Source of the DNA: Orientallactaga sibirica
Lineage: Eukaryota > Chordata > Mammalia > Rodentia > Dipodidae
Reading direction: 5' to 3'
DNA: 64,000 bases
NCBI GenBank assembly: GCA_036365145.1
Contig: JAEOAD010000029.1
Span: 22,677,001 to 22,741,000 of the forward strand
The position numbers were made by a program, and so were the translations under genes. The notes beneath the pieces were generated by a model. That model was given only the letters and a program-made list of their open reading frames with translations. It was not told the DNA's origin and made no database searches. Below, in pieces: positions 25,250 to 37,496 of this stretch. Every line of letters starts with the position of its first letter. The stretch's first letter is position 1.

Positions 25250-26128
25250 TAATTTTTGTAATCATTGCATGTTTTATTAGATTTTTATTAGCTTACAAAG
25301 AAGTTTCATTTTGGGCTTTTATAACAATTATTTCTCTTCCACCCTTTCTTTTTCCCTTTGTGCTTCTCCCAAATTAGCTTCCCTTCTGTTTTCACACGGT
25401 TTCCTTCTGTCCTTTCCCCTCTTCTAGTAACCTTTTGTTCTCCTTTCATGGGCTCCTATCAAGAACCACAACCCATATTCATTTGCAAATTCCCTTATTT
25501 ACATACATATAAACATTAAAAGTTAAGATCCACATATTAGAGAAAAAATTCACTTTTTGTCTTACTGGGTTTGGGTTATCTCACTTAGCATATTTTTTTT
25601 CCTAATTCCATTCATTTCTCCAGCAAATTTCAAAACTTCATTTTTATTTACAGCTGAGTAAAATATCATTGCATGTATGTACCACATTTTCATTATCCAG
25701 TCATCAGATTATTGAATTTAGGTTCATTCTATTTCCTAGTATTGCAAATAGAGCAGCAGCAAATATGAATATGCAAGTATCTCTCTGATAGGTTATACAG
25801 CCACTTGGGTAGATGCCCAGGAATGGGTCATATGGTAGTTGAATTTTTAGCTTTTGTAGAAACATCCACACTGATTTCCATTTTACATTCCCAAACACAG
25901 TGCATAAGGTTTTCTCTTTTCCCACAACCTTGCCAGAATTTATTGTCATTAGTTTTCTTGATGATAGCCTTTCTGAAGGGCGTTAGATAAAATCTTAAAG
26001 TAGTTTTAATTTGCATTTTCCTGCTGTCTTAGAACATTGAGCATTTTAAAAAATATCTGATGGCCTTTTGTATTACTTCTTTTGAGAACTGCCTGTGATT
26101 TCATTTACCCATTTATTGACTGGGAGGG
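25250..26128 (-). mobile_element. L1 3' part, antisense (ORF2 C-terminus and 3' UTR)
   Basis: Minus-strand translations at 25704-26016 show the ORF2 C-terminal region: '[20 protein letters not shown]', 'FWQGCGKRENLMHCVWECKM' and 'LPYDPFLGIYPSG'. The stretch at 26080-26128 encodes 'VNKWVNEI', the ORF2 segment directly following the one that ends at 27955. This fragment and 27955-29035 are therefore halves of one L1. Confidence 0.85.
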
Positions 26129-27954
26129 TTTTTTCTTTTGGTGTTTTAAAATCAGTAGCCTTTCTATATGCAAAGGACAAACATACAGAGAAAGAAATTA
26201 GCAACAGTGTCCCATTTTCAATAGCAACAACAACAAAAAATAAATAAATGCCTTGGAACAATACTAACCAAGGATGTGAAATACATATATAATGAAAACA
26301 TAAAGTAAAATTCAAGAAAAAAATTGAGTAGGAATTTAGAAGATGGAAAGACCTCCCATGCTCCTGGATAGGTATAATAAATATTGTGAAAATGGCAATC
26401 CTACCAAGTGTAATATACAGACTGAATGCAATACCAATAAAAATCCCAGCATCATTCTTCACAGAGATAGGAAAAAAAAATCATCTCAAAATTCTTATGA
26501 AATGGCAGCAGGCTTTGGATATCCAAACATATCCTCAGCAAAATAAATACTCTAGAGGCCTCACTATACTGATCTAAAGCTGTAATACAAAGCCATAATA
26601 ACTAAAGCAGAATGATTCTGGAATAAAAATGGGAATTTGCATTGAAGGAACAGAACTGAAGACCCAGACTTTAGGTCAAGTAACTACAGCTACTTGATCT
26701 TTGACAAAGGCCCCAGTAACATAAACTGGAGAAAAGACAGCATCTTCAACAAATAGTGCTAGACAAACTGGATAACCATATGGAGAAAAATGAAACTAGA
26801 CCCATACATCTCGCATGCACAAAAATCAAGTTCAGATGAATTAAAGACCTCAACATAAGACCTGATACTGGGCTGAGGAAATGGTTTAGTGGTTAAGGTG
26901 TTTGTCTAGGAAACCTAAGGACCCCAGCTCTATTCCCCTGGACCCATGTAAGTCAGATGCACAAGAGGACACATGTGTCTGGAGCTTGTTTGCAGTGGCT
27001 GGAAGCCCTGGTGTGCCCTTTCTCTCTTTCTCTCTGCCTCTTCCCCTCTCTCTCTCTGTTTCTCTCTCAAATAAATAAATAAAAATATATTTTTTAAATG
27101 ACCTGAAACTCTTCTACTAATAGAAGAAGAAATGGGAGGAACTCTCCATGATATAGGAGTGGGAAAAGATTTCCTGAATAAAATCCCAGTAATTCAGGAA
27201 CTTAAAACACTCAACCAGTGGGTTCTCATGAAGTTTTTGCATAGACAAGCATACCATAAGCAGAGCCAATAGACTGACCACAGAATGGGGAAAAAAATTT
27301 CCAGCTGTATAACTGACAGTAGCCTAATTTCTAGAATCTACAAAGAACTCAAAAACTTCAACAATAAAAAATAAATAAAACAACCTACTCACAAAATGGG
27401 GCAGAGAACTGAACAGGGAGTTCTCAGAGGAAGAAATATAATTGGCAAACACACACTTAAGAAAATGTTCAACATCCCTAACCACCAGGAAATACAAATT
27501 AAAGAGATTCCACCTTACACCAGTAAGGATAGCAAACTTTAAAAACTCAAATGAAAACTAAAGTTGGCGAGGATGTGGAGAAATAGGAAACTGCATTCAC
27601 TGTTGGTGAGAATGTAAACTGGTACAACCACTATGGAAAGCAATATAGCAACTCCTGAAATGGATGAATATAGTTCCCAACAGACCCTTAGTGGGCATTT
27701 ATCCTAAAAGCTCCAACCCTCAGTTCAGAGATAGTTGCTCAACCATGTTTATAACTGCTCAATTCGTAATAGCTAGGAGCTGGAATCAGCCCAGGTGCCC
27801 ATCATTGGATGAATGGATAACATGATGGAATTCTACTCAGCACTAACAGAAAAATGACACAATGAAATTTGTAGAAAAAATGGTCAGACTTGGAACAGAT
27901 CATACATAAATGAAAGATGCATGTCATATGGTCTCACTCATCTGCAGTTCCTAA
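26129..27954 (+). mobile_element. L1 ORF2 C-terminal half, sense, nested
   Basis: Plus-strand translation is ORF2 from the post-catalytic RT region ('[20 protein letters not shown]', about 26389-26448) through the C-terminal part to 'gtctcactcatctgcagttc'. Many stops and shifts. No 3' UTR or poly(A) is visible. It sits inside the antisense L1 of 25250-29035 and is itself interrupted by a SINE at 26870-27100. Confidence 0.85.
26870..27100 (+). mobile_element. tRNA-head SINE, body type A, in L1
   Basis: Head 'gggctgaggaaatggtttag', body, (tctc)n and '(aaat)n' tail. The flanks gacctgatact (26859-26869) and gacctgaaact (about 27101-27111) form a TSD with one mismatch. Confidence 0.9.
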
Positions 27955-29035
27955 CCTAGTTTTTTTGCAGCTTTTTATATGTTCAAGATATTGGCCCATT
28001 GCCAGAGGACTAGTTAACAAAGATCTTCTCCATTTCTATAGATTTTCTGTTCATTTTGTGGATAATTTCCTTTGCTGTGAAGAAATGTTCCAGTTTTATG
28101 TAGCCTGATTTGTTGGTTTTTGAGACTATTTCCTGTGTTATTGGAGTCCTCTTCAGAATTTTTTTTTCCTGCATCTATATTTCCCAGTATATTGCCTATG
28201 TTTTCTTCTAGTGTTTTCTGTTTTTCTGGCTTTAAAGAAAGGTCTTAGATCCATTCTAAATTGAATTTTTTTTATGGTGAGAAATGTATGTCCAAATTCA
28301 TTTCTCCACAAGTTGACATCCAGCACAGTCTTTTTCTTCCAGTTGAGTTTTAATGTATGGTTTTGATGTCTTTGTCAAAACTTAGGTAACCAGAGCTATA
28401 TGGATTTATTTCTGGGTCCTCTATTCTATGCCAGTGATCTAAATGTCTGTTTTTTGTACCAGTACCATGCTGTTTTAGGCACTATGGCTCTGTAGTATAA
28501 GTCTATAGTAAAATTTTATTTTACTTTTTAAATTTTTATATATTTATTTATGAGACAGAGAATGAATATAGATATTCCATGGCCACTTGCCACAGCCCAT
28601 GGATTTCAGTTGTAGGTAACACTTTGTGAATCAAGCTTAGGCCAACAGGCTTTCTAAGCAAGTGCTTTTAACCAACAAGTCATCTTCCCAGCCTTATAGA
28701 ATACTTTTAGAGCAGGGATTATGATGCCTTTAATAGCATACTTTCTATTTAGGTTTGCTTTGGATGTGCCTGGTCATTTGTATTTCCATAAGAATTGTTA
28801 CATTTATTTTTTCCATTTTGGACAAGAATGTTATTGGAACTTTGATGCAAATCCCATTGAATCTGTAGATAAACTTGATAATATAACCATATTCACAATA
28901 TGGAACAATGTAAGATCTCTCCAATGTCTTATATCTTATTTCTTCTTTCATGATCTTAAAGTTTCCTTTGTAGAGGTCTTTATTATATTTTATCTTTTCA
29001 TTTTTTTTTCTTAAGGATTTAAAGTGTCTATCAGT
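27955..29035 (-). mobile_element. L1 ORF2 central part, antisense
   Basis: The reverse complement matches ORF2 from the late RT region to the segment before 25250-26128. 'cctttgctgtgaagaa', 'ttctattctatgccagtgat' and 'ccagtaccatgctgtttt' are typical antisense L1 words. A SINE interrupts it at 28520-28693. Confidence 0.85.
28520..28693 (-). mobile_element. tRNA-head SINE, antisense, in L1
   Basis: Tail complement 'tttttatatatttattta' at the left. Head complement 'caagtcatcttcccagcc' at the right. The body is diverged. Confidence 0.75.
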
Positions 29036-29069
29036 TCACTAAAACTTCCTGGAAGTTCAAGAAATAAGT

Positions 29070-29545
29070 ATTGGAGCCATAGAAATGGTTCACTTGGTAA
29101 TAGTACTTACTATGAGGACCTGAGTTCAATCCCTGGCACTCAGATTAAAAAGCAGAGTGTGGGGCTGGAGAGATGGTTTAGCGGTTAAGTGCTTGCCTGT
29201 GAAGCCCAAGAACCCTGGTTCAAGGCTTGATTCCCCAGGACCCACGTAAGCCAGATGCACAAGGTGGTGCATGCGTCTGGAATTCGTTTGCAGTGGCTGG
29301 AGGCCCTGGTGTACCCATTCTCTCCCCCCCCCCTCTCTCTCTGCCTCTTTCACTCTCTATCACTCTTAAATAAATAAACAGAATTAAAAAAAAAAAAGCA
29401 GAGTGTGGCTGGGCATGCCTACAACTTCAGACTTTATCACTGGGGGGTGCTGGTTAGCTAGTTTAGCTAAGACATGGCAGACTCCAGATTCTGAGACTTT
29501 GTCTCAAATTAATAAAGCGAAAAGGCAATAGTGGAGGACAATCTA
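29070..29545 (+). mobile_element. Diverged B2/B4-like SINE, split
   Basis: tRNA-like start 'ggagccatagaaatggttca' with B-box-like 'gagttcaatccctgg' (about 29074-29155). It continues after the nested SINE as 'gctgggcatgcctacaactt' and ends 'ctttgtctcaaattaataaa'. Confidence 0.6.
29161..29397 (+). mobile_element. tRNA-head SINE, body type A, in another SINE
   Basis: Near-consensus copy. 'agcagagtgtg' occurs immediately before the head and again immediately after the A-tail, a clear TSD. Confidence 0.95.
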
Positions 29546-30487
29546 CTGTTTTTCTCTGAACTCTGCATGCATCTGTGCATATGCATCTGCACATATTCAT
29601 TCTATAATAACACACACACACATACACAAAAGTATCACAAAGTTACAGCCCTATGATCTCAGGATTCCTGCTTCTCTCTCAGGAATTGATGATTATTACT
29701 AGAGTATGAATTTTGATGAAATATTTAAAATTCTATCTGACCAAGAACTTACACCTGAGCAAATTAATTTTAAATAAAATTGCTATTTTTTCTGTTAGTG
29801 AGCTGGTTCTAAGTATTGACTATGATAATGCAGTTTCATTCACATGGCCTTTTATGCAACATATTATTTTCTATCTTCTTATTTAATATCATCATTAGAA
29901 TTCATCATTTATACCTTCAACTTGTTTTGCTACTTTTATTATTGAGAAGTAAAATGATTAAATTTTGTAATCTTAGTACATAGGTTGACAATTGTACATA
30001 AATACATAAATTTAAATATATGAAAACTATTACCTCTTTTGGTCAAGCTAAAACAACAGCAAGATTTTATTGTAATCTCATGATTTAATTTCTAATCAAT
30101 AATTTTCAGATTTATTCCTACAATTTCTAATTCCGTAGTTTCTCTGTTTCCTGCATTAAACACTTTATTTCTTAAAATATTTTTATAAATTATATTAATA
30201 AAAATTATTGGATGAAAACTCATTATCTCTGATAAATTTATAATTACAGTGATTTTCTTTCAATTATTTTGAAATGCTATTTTCTTATCTCATGACTTTT
30301 GTAGAGATACAGTCAATTTATAGTGAATATAAATACAATTTTATTCAAATAAAGTCCTCAAAGATGATGTCTAAGCTTCTATCCCTACAGTATTCATTAT
30401 CATAATGAAAGATAGATCAAAACAACTTTTTAGCTATTTTCCTAAATGAAGATGATGAGATTTTAGACATGAGGTTGTAAGGTGATT
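29546..30487. other. Unannotated AT-rich DNA
   Basis: No recognised repeat apart from a short CA run near 29610-29627. Confidence 0.5.
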
Positions 30488-30489
30488 TG

Positions 30490-30494
30490 ATTTT

Positions 30495-30529
<35 letters not shown>

Positions 30530-30536
30530 TGTGTGG
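30490..30536. repeat. T-run and (TG)n
   Basis: About 27 T followed by about 9 TG units, next to the antisense B1. Probably expanded from its A-tail. Confidence 0.9.
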
Positions 30537-30540
30537 TTTT

Positions 30541-30697
30541 TGTTTTGTTTTCGGTTTTTCGAGGTAGGGTCTTACTCTGGCCCAGGCTGACCTGGAATTC
30601 ACTATGTAGTCTCAGGGTGGCCTTGAACTCATGGTGATCCTCCTACCTCTGCCTCCCAGGTGCTGGTATTAAAGGTGTGCACCACGACGCCTAGCTT
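30541..30697 (-). mobile_element. B1 SINE, antisense
   Basis: Near-consensus: 'tttttcgaggtagggtctta', 'ctggaattcactatgtagtc' and 'aggtgtgcaccacgacgcct'. Confidence 0.95.
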
Positions 30698-31904
30698 ATG
30701 ATTTGATTTTTAAATTAAACAAAGGAGAGATTCTCTTGTGTGAGACTCATATAATCAGAAAAAAAAAAAAAAAAAAAAAAAAACACTTAAATGATGGCCT
30801 GGGGCATTGCCAAAGAGAAGATAATGTAAAGCAACCAAAAGCCAAGTTGTAAAGTGCCTATGATGACACAAGGGCAGATCTTTAGGAGCCCAGAGCCTTC
30901 ACCTTATAACTTCAAGGAATGTAATTTGACCAAGAACCCAGGACATGCATAAAAATAAGCTTGGCTGACAATGTAGTTCTCTGCTTGTGAGATCTAACCA
31001 GATATCATCAGTGCACCATACCCAGCCTCCTAACCATGGATATTGGGAGGTGATATACTGTCAAAAGGCATTATGTCTGCTGTAATGTGTTGGTTGGCAA
31101 GAGTCAAACATTATAAATATATAACTAATTAAATACAATATATTACTTATATTTTCTTCCCTTTAAAAGTTTCTTTTCTTTTATTGTGTTCCTCAGTTTC
31201 ACCACATTGTGTCTGGACATGATTTCAGTGTTATTTTACTTAGAACATATTATGCTTTCTAAACCTGAGTGTTTTTAAGATATTTTAGATTCACCCCTGG
31301 CCACTCAGCACTTAGCACAGCCAATCAGAACATAAAATGCACAACCCAACACAACAAAGAGGGATTGAGGTGGACACTCAGCATTGGTGATATTGGAACC
31401 CATCCCAAATGGTAATAGGGCCTACTTACGCAAAGACAGGTACATAGGTCTGCACTGGAAGTGCTAATCTCTCTTTCCATGTCAAGGCATTCTTGATTGG
31501 CTTTACCATTTTCAAATAAGCTATATTTTGGCTGACTATTGTTTCTTTGATGTTCATTGATTTATAAGGGCCTTTGTCTTTATCTTCTGTCATTATTGGG
31601 GGCAGGGTCTGTCTTGGCCCAAGGCTGACCTAGAACCCATTTCAGGCCAGAAATCTCACCTCTTAGTTGATAGGATTAAGGGTGTGAGGTAACACACACC
31701 CTTAGAGACTTTGGTTTTTATTAGATTATCTATTTATTTTAATCCCGACTACTGCATAAATACTCTGTGCTGGTGTGGACTAAATGTGTTGAATTTTAGA
31801 ATTTTACAAGTAATTTGCTCCACTCAATATACTGAAATACTTGAATAGCAGACAAACTCAACACCTAGAGTCATTTCTGTTGTTTTTGTGGAGTATAAGA
31901 GCTA
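30698..31904. other. Unannotated DNA with B1 remnant
   Basis: A-run at 30761-30783. A diverged antisense B1-like stretch lies at about 31595-31700 ('gcagggtctgtcttggccca'). Otherwise nothing recognised. Confidence 0.5.
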
Positions 31905-32570
31905 CACTTGGTTCCTTAAACTCATATCCTGAAGATATATAAAGTCAGATTTATATGGCTAAGAATAATGCAGATAATCAGAAAACCCAAGCATCAAAAT
32001 AACTCAAGATGCAAAAATCTCTACATCATAATACAAGAATAATGAAAAATCAAGACAATAAAATCACCCCAAACTCTAAATACATCAGAAATGACCCCAC
32101 TGAGACAGTTTTAGATGAAATACTTGACAATGATTTCATAAAAATGATTATATCTATACTCAACAAAATCAAAGAAGAAACCAAAGGAACCAAAGAAGAA
32201 AACAAAATCCGGAAGAGAATACAGGAGAACAATTTAATGAAATAAGGAAGTCAATACAAGACATGAGTAAGGAAAAATATCTAAAGAAAAATAAAGAAAA
32301 GAAAAATACTAATCAGAAATATTATAAATGAAAAACAGAATAAGTCAAATAGAAAACTCTTTAGAAAGTCTCACCAGAAGAATGGATTAAGGAGAGGACA
32401 GAATATCTAAACTAGACCAGGCGGCAGATCTAATACAGTCCAACAAAGAGAAAGACAAAAAATAGGAAGACATTAATGGGAATTTCAAGATATTTGGGAC
32501 ACTATGAAGTGATCAAACATAAGAATTCAGGGCTTAGTAGAAGGAAAAGTATTTCACTCCAAAGGCATAG

Positions 32571-32610
<40 letters not shown>

Positions 32611-34574
32611 CAAAATCATAGAAGAAAACTTCCCCAAAGTAAGGAACGTGATGCCAGTGAAGATATAGGATTCCAAACAGACAAAATCAGGAAAGAACCT
32701 CTCACCATCATGTTTTAATTAAACTGCAATACACACAAAGCAAAGAAAATATATTAAAAGCATTTAGAGAGTAAAATCAAGTCACAAACAAAGCTAAGCC
32801 ATCAGGATTATAGCAAATTTCTCAATACAAATTTTGAAAGCCAGAAGGGCTTGGAATGATATATTCCAAGTTATGAATGATAACAACTGTCAACCTGTGG
32901 AGAGCAAAATGGAAAGTACATGTACTTTCACTGTGAAGCGTCTGAATCATGGGACCTTGATTGTAGTTTTTGCAGGTGTTGAGCTGAGAAGAGCATAAAC
33001 AGTGATTGAGACACATATCTTTGAACAGGATATAGCTGTCTAAAAGCTAGCTATTCTTGGTACTTGGAGGAAAAATAACTCAGTGCATGGGTTCTAGAGA
33101 GAAGTTGGTTGATGTCTTATGTCTGGTGATGATCTGTTGCAAGTTTGTGATTTTTTCCTATATAAACTTGTGTGTTCAATAATAAAGGTGCCTTTTTCTG
33201 CCTTCTTTCTGCCTTCTGCCTTCTGCCTTCAGCCTTCCCCTAAAGTAATGATCATTCTTTTCATCCTCACTCTCCCTCTCAAGAACCTCGTTGACTGACC
33301 AAGTGGGCTTGGTCATCAACCAAGATCACTTTATCCTGCAAAGCTATCCATCCAAATAGATGGAGAAATAATGGCATTCCACAACAAAAATAGGCTAAAG
33401 AATATATGAACACTAAACCAGCCCTACAGAAATTACTTGAAAGGATCCTCCATGCAAAAAAAAAAAAAAAAGAAAGAAAATCACACACATAGGAATCAGG
33501 AAAAAATAAACTAAACTCTAATACTAGTTAATAGAACATGAAGAACTACAAAACAAGAAGAATGGCAAGAATAAATACTCACCTTTCAATAATAACACTT
33601 AATATAAATGGCTTCAATGCCCCAGCCAAAATACACGGGCTTGCAGACTGGGTTAAAAAACAGAATCCTTCTATTTGTTGCCTCTAAGAAATCCACCTTT
33701 CCATAAAAGATGGACACTATCTTAGGGTGAAAGGTTGGGATACAGTGTTTCAAGCAAATGTGCCTAGAAAACAAGTAGGTATTGCTATCCTAATATCTGA
33801 CATGGTAGACTTCAAACTAAAATTAGTTAGGAAAGATAAAGAATGTCACTTTATATTGATTAAAGGAACATTCCAATAGGAGGACATTATAATCCTAAGC
33901 ATATATGCACCCAACATGAGGCCTCCCAATTTCATCAAATAGTGTTAGAATTAAGGTCACAGATAACACCAAATATATTTGTAGTGAGTGACTTCAAAAC
34001 CCAACTCTCATCAGTTGAAGGTCATCCTGGCAAGAAATAAACAGAGAAGCATCTGGATTAAATGAGGTAATAGAACAAATGGACCTAACAGATATCTGCA
34101 GAATATTTCATCCAATATTTCACCCAACATTTCACCCAAATGCTGCAGAATACACATTCTTTTTAGCCACACATGGAATATTCTCTAAAATCTCTAAAAG
34201 AGACCATATATTAGGACACAAAGCAAACTTTAACAGACACAGGAAAATTCAAATAATTCCTTGCACCCTATCTGATCACAATGGGATTAAAGTACAAATC
34301 AACAGCAAGAAAAGCAATAGAGTATACACAAAATCATGGAAACTAAACCATATACTTCTAAATGATGAATGGGTCAATGAAGAAATCAAGAAGATCAAAA
34401 ATTCATAAAATCAAGTGATAACGTGAACACAGCATACCAAAATCTTTGGGACAAAATGAGGGCAGTCCTAAGAGGAAAATTCACAGCTTTATTTGCCAAT
34501 ATTCAGAAATTAGAAAGGTCACAAGTTAACAACTTAATGCTTCATCTTATATATTGGAAAAAAGAATAAGGCAA
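31905..34574 (+). mobile_element. L1 5' part, sense: ORF1 and ORF2 endonuclease
   Basis: Sense L1 with broken reading frames. About 32009-32480 is the lysine/glutamate-rich coiled-coil-like part of ORF1. About 32620-33480 is its C-terminal domain, with 'SLYPAKLSIQIDGEIMAFHN' encoded at about 33328-33387. About 33570-34430 is the ORF2 endonuclease domain ('GIAILISDMVDFKLKLVRKD'; 'CTLSDHNGIKVQIN' carries the S-D-H catalytic motif). A T-run of about 35 bases (32574-32608) and a solo LTR interrupt ORF1. ORF2 stops at a SINE, so RT is missing. It cannot retrotranspose itself. Confidence 0.85.
32896..33315 (+). mobile_element. Solo LTR inside L1 ORF1
   Basis: 420 bp, starting 'tgtggagagcaaaatgg' and ending 'gggcttggtca'. 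It is flanked by identical 6-bp tcaacc (32890-32895 and 33316-33321), the TSD length typical of ERVK/ERV2 insertions. Contains TATA-like 'cctatataaactt', poly(A) signal 'aataataaagg', and then a short (ctgccttctgcctt)n repeat at 33198-33232. Confidence 0.85.
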
Positions 34575-34576
34575 AC

Positions 34577-34760
34577 TAAAATATTTTATTTTTATTTATT
34601 TGAGAGAGAGAAAATGGGCATGCCAGGGCCTCCAGTCACTGTAAATGAGCTCCAGATGCATGTGCCACCTTGTCCATCTGGCTTGCATGGGTCTTGGGAG
34701 TTGAACCTGGGTTTTCTGGCTTTGCAGGAAAATGCCTTAACCACTAAGAAATCTTTTTGA
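34577..34760 (-). mobile_element. tRNA-head SINE, body type A, antisense
   Basis: Tail complement 'tattttatttttatttattt' at the left. 'ggagttgaacctgggttttc' (B-box complement) and 'ccttaaccactaagaaatc' at the right. Confidence 0.85.
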
Positions 34761-35562
34761 TTCTCAACTAGCCATTCTGTGTCTGCAGGTGGGGGGAGGG
34801 TTCACAAGACTGATTTTATAACTTCTCTAGAGGAAAATGCTTTTATTTCTTTCTTTTTTTCTTTCTAATGTCTCAGTTAAGACATCTAAACTTTCTTTTT
34901 CTTTCTCTTGATATTGTACCTAAATTTCTTATGCTATATTTCACAGGTTCTAGTTTTTTATCTAGATATCACTTCTTTGTCCCATTACACACAAGTCTAA
35001 TATTCTGTCATTTTGATGCCATTTAAATCTAAATCATTACATATATGCTTTTAAGGAGGCCAAAGCTTTTGCTTAAACCAGTCTTAATTCTATTCTCCAA
35101 AGTCTGATGCTTAGGAAGTTCCCTCACATTTCTATTTCCTTTCATCTATTTTTAAAAATATGTTCACTTATATTTCTTCACATTACTTAGCTCTTTTTAG
35201 AACAAAGTTTTTTTTTTTTTTTCATCATCTATTTGCCTGCATTATTGGAAACAGATTTTATAAGTGTCTTAAAAGTCACATAGATTAACTATTACCCAGT
35301 TCTACTTCTAATCATATTGCCATTTATGGAAAAATGTCATGTGCCAAGCATTTTGGTGAGTACTATCATACATTATTTAACTTGTTACCAAAAAAAAATC
35401 ACCAATTAAAAAATGTTAGCAATATATGAAGAAGAAAAATTAGGTTGTGAGAGATAAAATCACCTGCAACTGGTCCTCATGCCAGCAAAGCAACTGCAAA
35501 GTATGAAAGCAAATCCAGTGACTTCTATTACTTCAAATTACTACACTAGTGCCTTAAAACAT
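34761..35562. other. Unannotated AT-rich DNA
   Basis: T-rich stretches, no recognised repeat or gene. Confidence 0.5.
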
Positions 35563-35901
35563 TGTGCTGGTTTGATTCAGGTGTCCCCCATAAACTTAGG
35601 TGTTCTGAATGCTAGGTTCCCAGCTGATGGAGATTTGGGAATTAATGCATCTTGGAGGCATTATATTGTTGGGAGTGGGCTTATGGGTATTATAGCCAGT
35701 TTCCCCTTGCCAGTGTTTGCCACACTCTCTTGCTGCTGTTGTCCACCTGATGTTGGCCAGGAGGTGGGGTCCACCCTCTGCTCCTGTCATCATTTTCCCA
35801 TGGAGTGTCTCCTCCAGTCGGTAAGCCAAAATGAAACTTTTTTCCCACAAGCTGCTTTTGGTTGTGTGATTTCTACCAGCAATGAGAACCTGACTGCAAC
35901 A
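35563..35901 (+). mobile_element. Solo LTR, ORR1/MaLR-like, sense
   Basis: 339 bp, 'tgtgctggtttgattcagg' to 'ctgactgcaaca'. Flanks aacat (35558-35562) and aagat (35902-35906) fit a 5-bp TSD with one mismatch. Organisation ('gttcccagctgatgg...gtaagccaaaatgaaac') recalls rodent ORR1/MT LTRs. The 146-codon frame across it is chance. Confidence 0.7.
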
Positions 35902-36790
35902 AAGATAAATTTATTATAGTTCTGGATGTAAGAAGTTTCAAGCATATATCAATGGACTAAAATCAAGCTTTTGGTAATTAGAAATACCTTTTGAAGGTTC
36001 TGGAAGAAATTCCATTTTCTTTGCTTCTTGCAGGTTTCTCAGTTTGTGGATGCCATTCTTTCTCCAACTGACACTGTACTGCACCTGTTGTCTCTATGTT
36101 CTCAGATTCTGTTCTTTTCTCTGCTCTACCCAATATTCCTACTTTCCACAAAATACTTGCGATTACAGGGGCCCACCTAGATAATACAAAATAATCTTCC
36201 TGTTCCTAAGTAGTTCATTAAATTATACTTAAAATACACCTTTTTCTATAGAATTTTTTTAATTCATAGCTTGAAATATTAGGCTATGGTAAAAGTGGGA
36301 CATTTTTCAGTGTACCACAGGGGTAAGTTAAAATTGTGAAGCTGTTCTCTTATCCACAGAAAAGGGAAGAGGAAAAAGGTTCTTTGGGGAACACTGGACT
36401 CTAGTTAGCAATAGAAGAGGCTTTAATAGGTCATGATAAAGAACAAGGGAGGTTGAAGGATACTATGGGATGGGAATTTATCCAAGGCCAATGGAAGGCA
36501 AGTTTTTTTCTTAAAGAAGTAAAGCTAGGCAAGCATGTTAAGTACTTCAAAATATTAAGGAAGTGTAAGGGTGACTATTGTTTTGACCTAGATCCTGACA
36601 GTTCAGGAAAAGATTATATATGCTGGAATTGTGCTACAAAACATGGAATCATTTGCATATTTTCAAAACACACTCAATGACAAAATAGAAAAGAAGTGAG
36701 GAAGGAGAGCAAGGAGGAAGAGAGGGAGGGAGGAAAGACAAACATAGCACAACAGTTCTCTTAAACAAACCAGTTAAAAATGACAATAAG
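35902..36790. other. Unannotated DNA
   Basis: No recognised repeat. Purine-rich 'gaggaag(agg)n' at about 36700-36735. Confidence 0.5.
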
Positions 36791-37034
36791 GGGCTGAAGA
36801 GATGGCTTAGTGGTTAAGGCGCCTGCCCCCTAAGCCTAAGAAGAACGCTGGTTCCAATCTCCAGGTCCCACGTTTAGCCAGATGCAGTGACGCAAGGGCG
36901 CAATGCCACACTTGGCCACAAGGGGAGCACACATCTGGATTTCGTTCACAGCAGCTGAGAGACTGCTCTGTCTCCCTCTCCCTCTCTGTCTCTCTCTCTC
37001 TCTCCAAAAATAAATAATTTTAAAAAAAAATTTT
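36791..37034 (+). mobile_element. tRNA-head SINE, body type B, sense
   Basis: Complete type B copy: head 'gggctgaagagatggcttag', body 'agccagatgcagtgacgcaa', then 'cttggccacaagggg', (tctc)n and A-rich tail. The sequence aaatgacaataa at 36778-36789 recurs after the tail (about 37036-37047) as TSD. Confidence 0.95.
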
Positions 37035-37439
37035 AAATGACAATAAAACATGTGACATACAAATGACTAACATTATATATATAGCCTGTCACTGATGATC
37101 ACAAATTCTTATGAAAACTTCATTCCACTTAGAATAGTGATTATCAGCAGGTCAAAATTATAAGAAGTCCTAGAAATGATATGCGAAATGGAATCACTTA
37201 TATACTATTGGTGGGAATGTAAGTCAGCATATGTATTATATTAGACAACAATGATGTCAAGAAATGTAAAAACATATTATGTGATCTTAAATCCCATATA
37301 TGCTATTAGTTTTCCAAAGGAAATGCAATTTTTATGTTAAAACCATATATGTGGACTGGTGGTCATTGTATCATTACTTGGAACAGCTAAAATATGGACT
37401 TACTAAGTGTCCATCATCAGTAGATAGAGAGATGTATAT
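37035..37439. other. Unannotated DNA
   Basis: The stretch 37180-37440 contains 'ggtgggaatgtaag' and 'acttggaacagctaaaatatg', weakly reminiscent of the L1 ORF2 3' end, but too diverged to call. Confidence 0.4.
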
Positions 37440-37441
37440 GT

Positions 37442-37496
<55 letters not shown>

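Noticed and set aside
33198..33232. Separate microsatellite in the L1
   Set aside because: It lies inside the solo LTR after the poly(A) signal and is better described as part of that LTR.
35479..35919. 146-codon plus-strand frame
   Set aside because: It coincides with a solo LTR that has its own TSD.
37140..37440. L1 ORF2 3' fragment next to the TA repeat
   Set aside because: Only a few words are similar. Too diverged to support without alignment.
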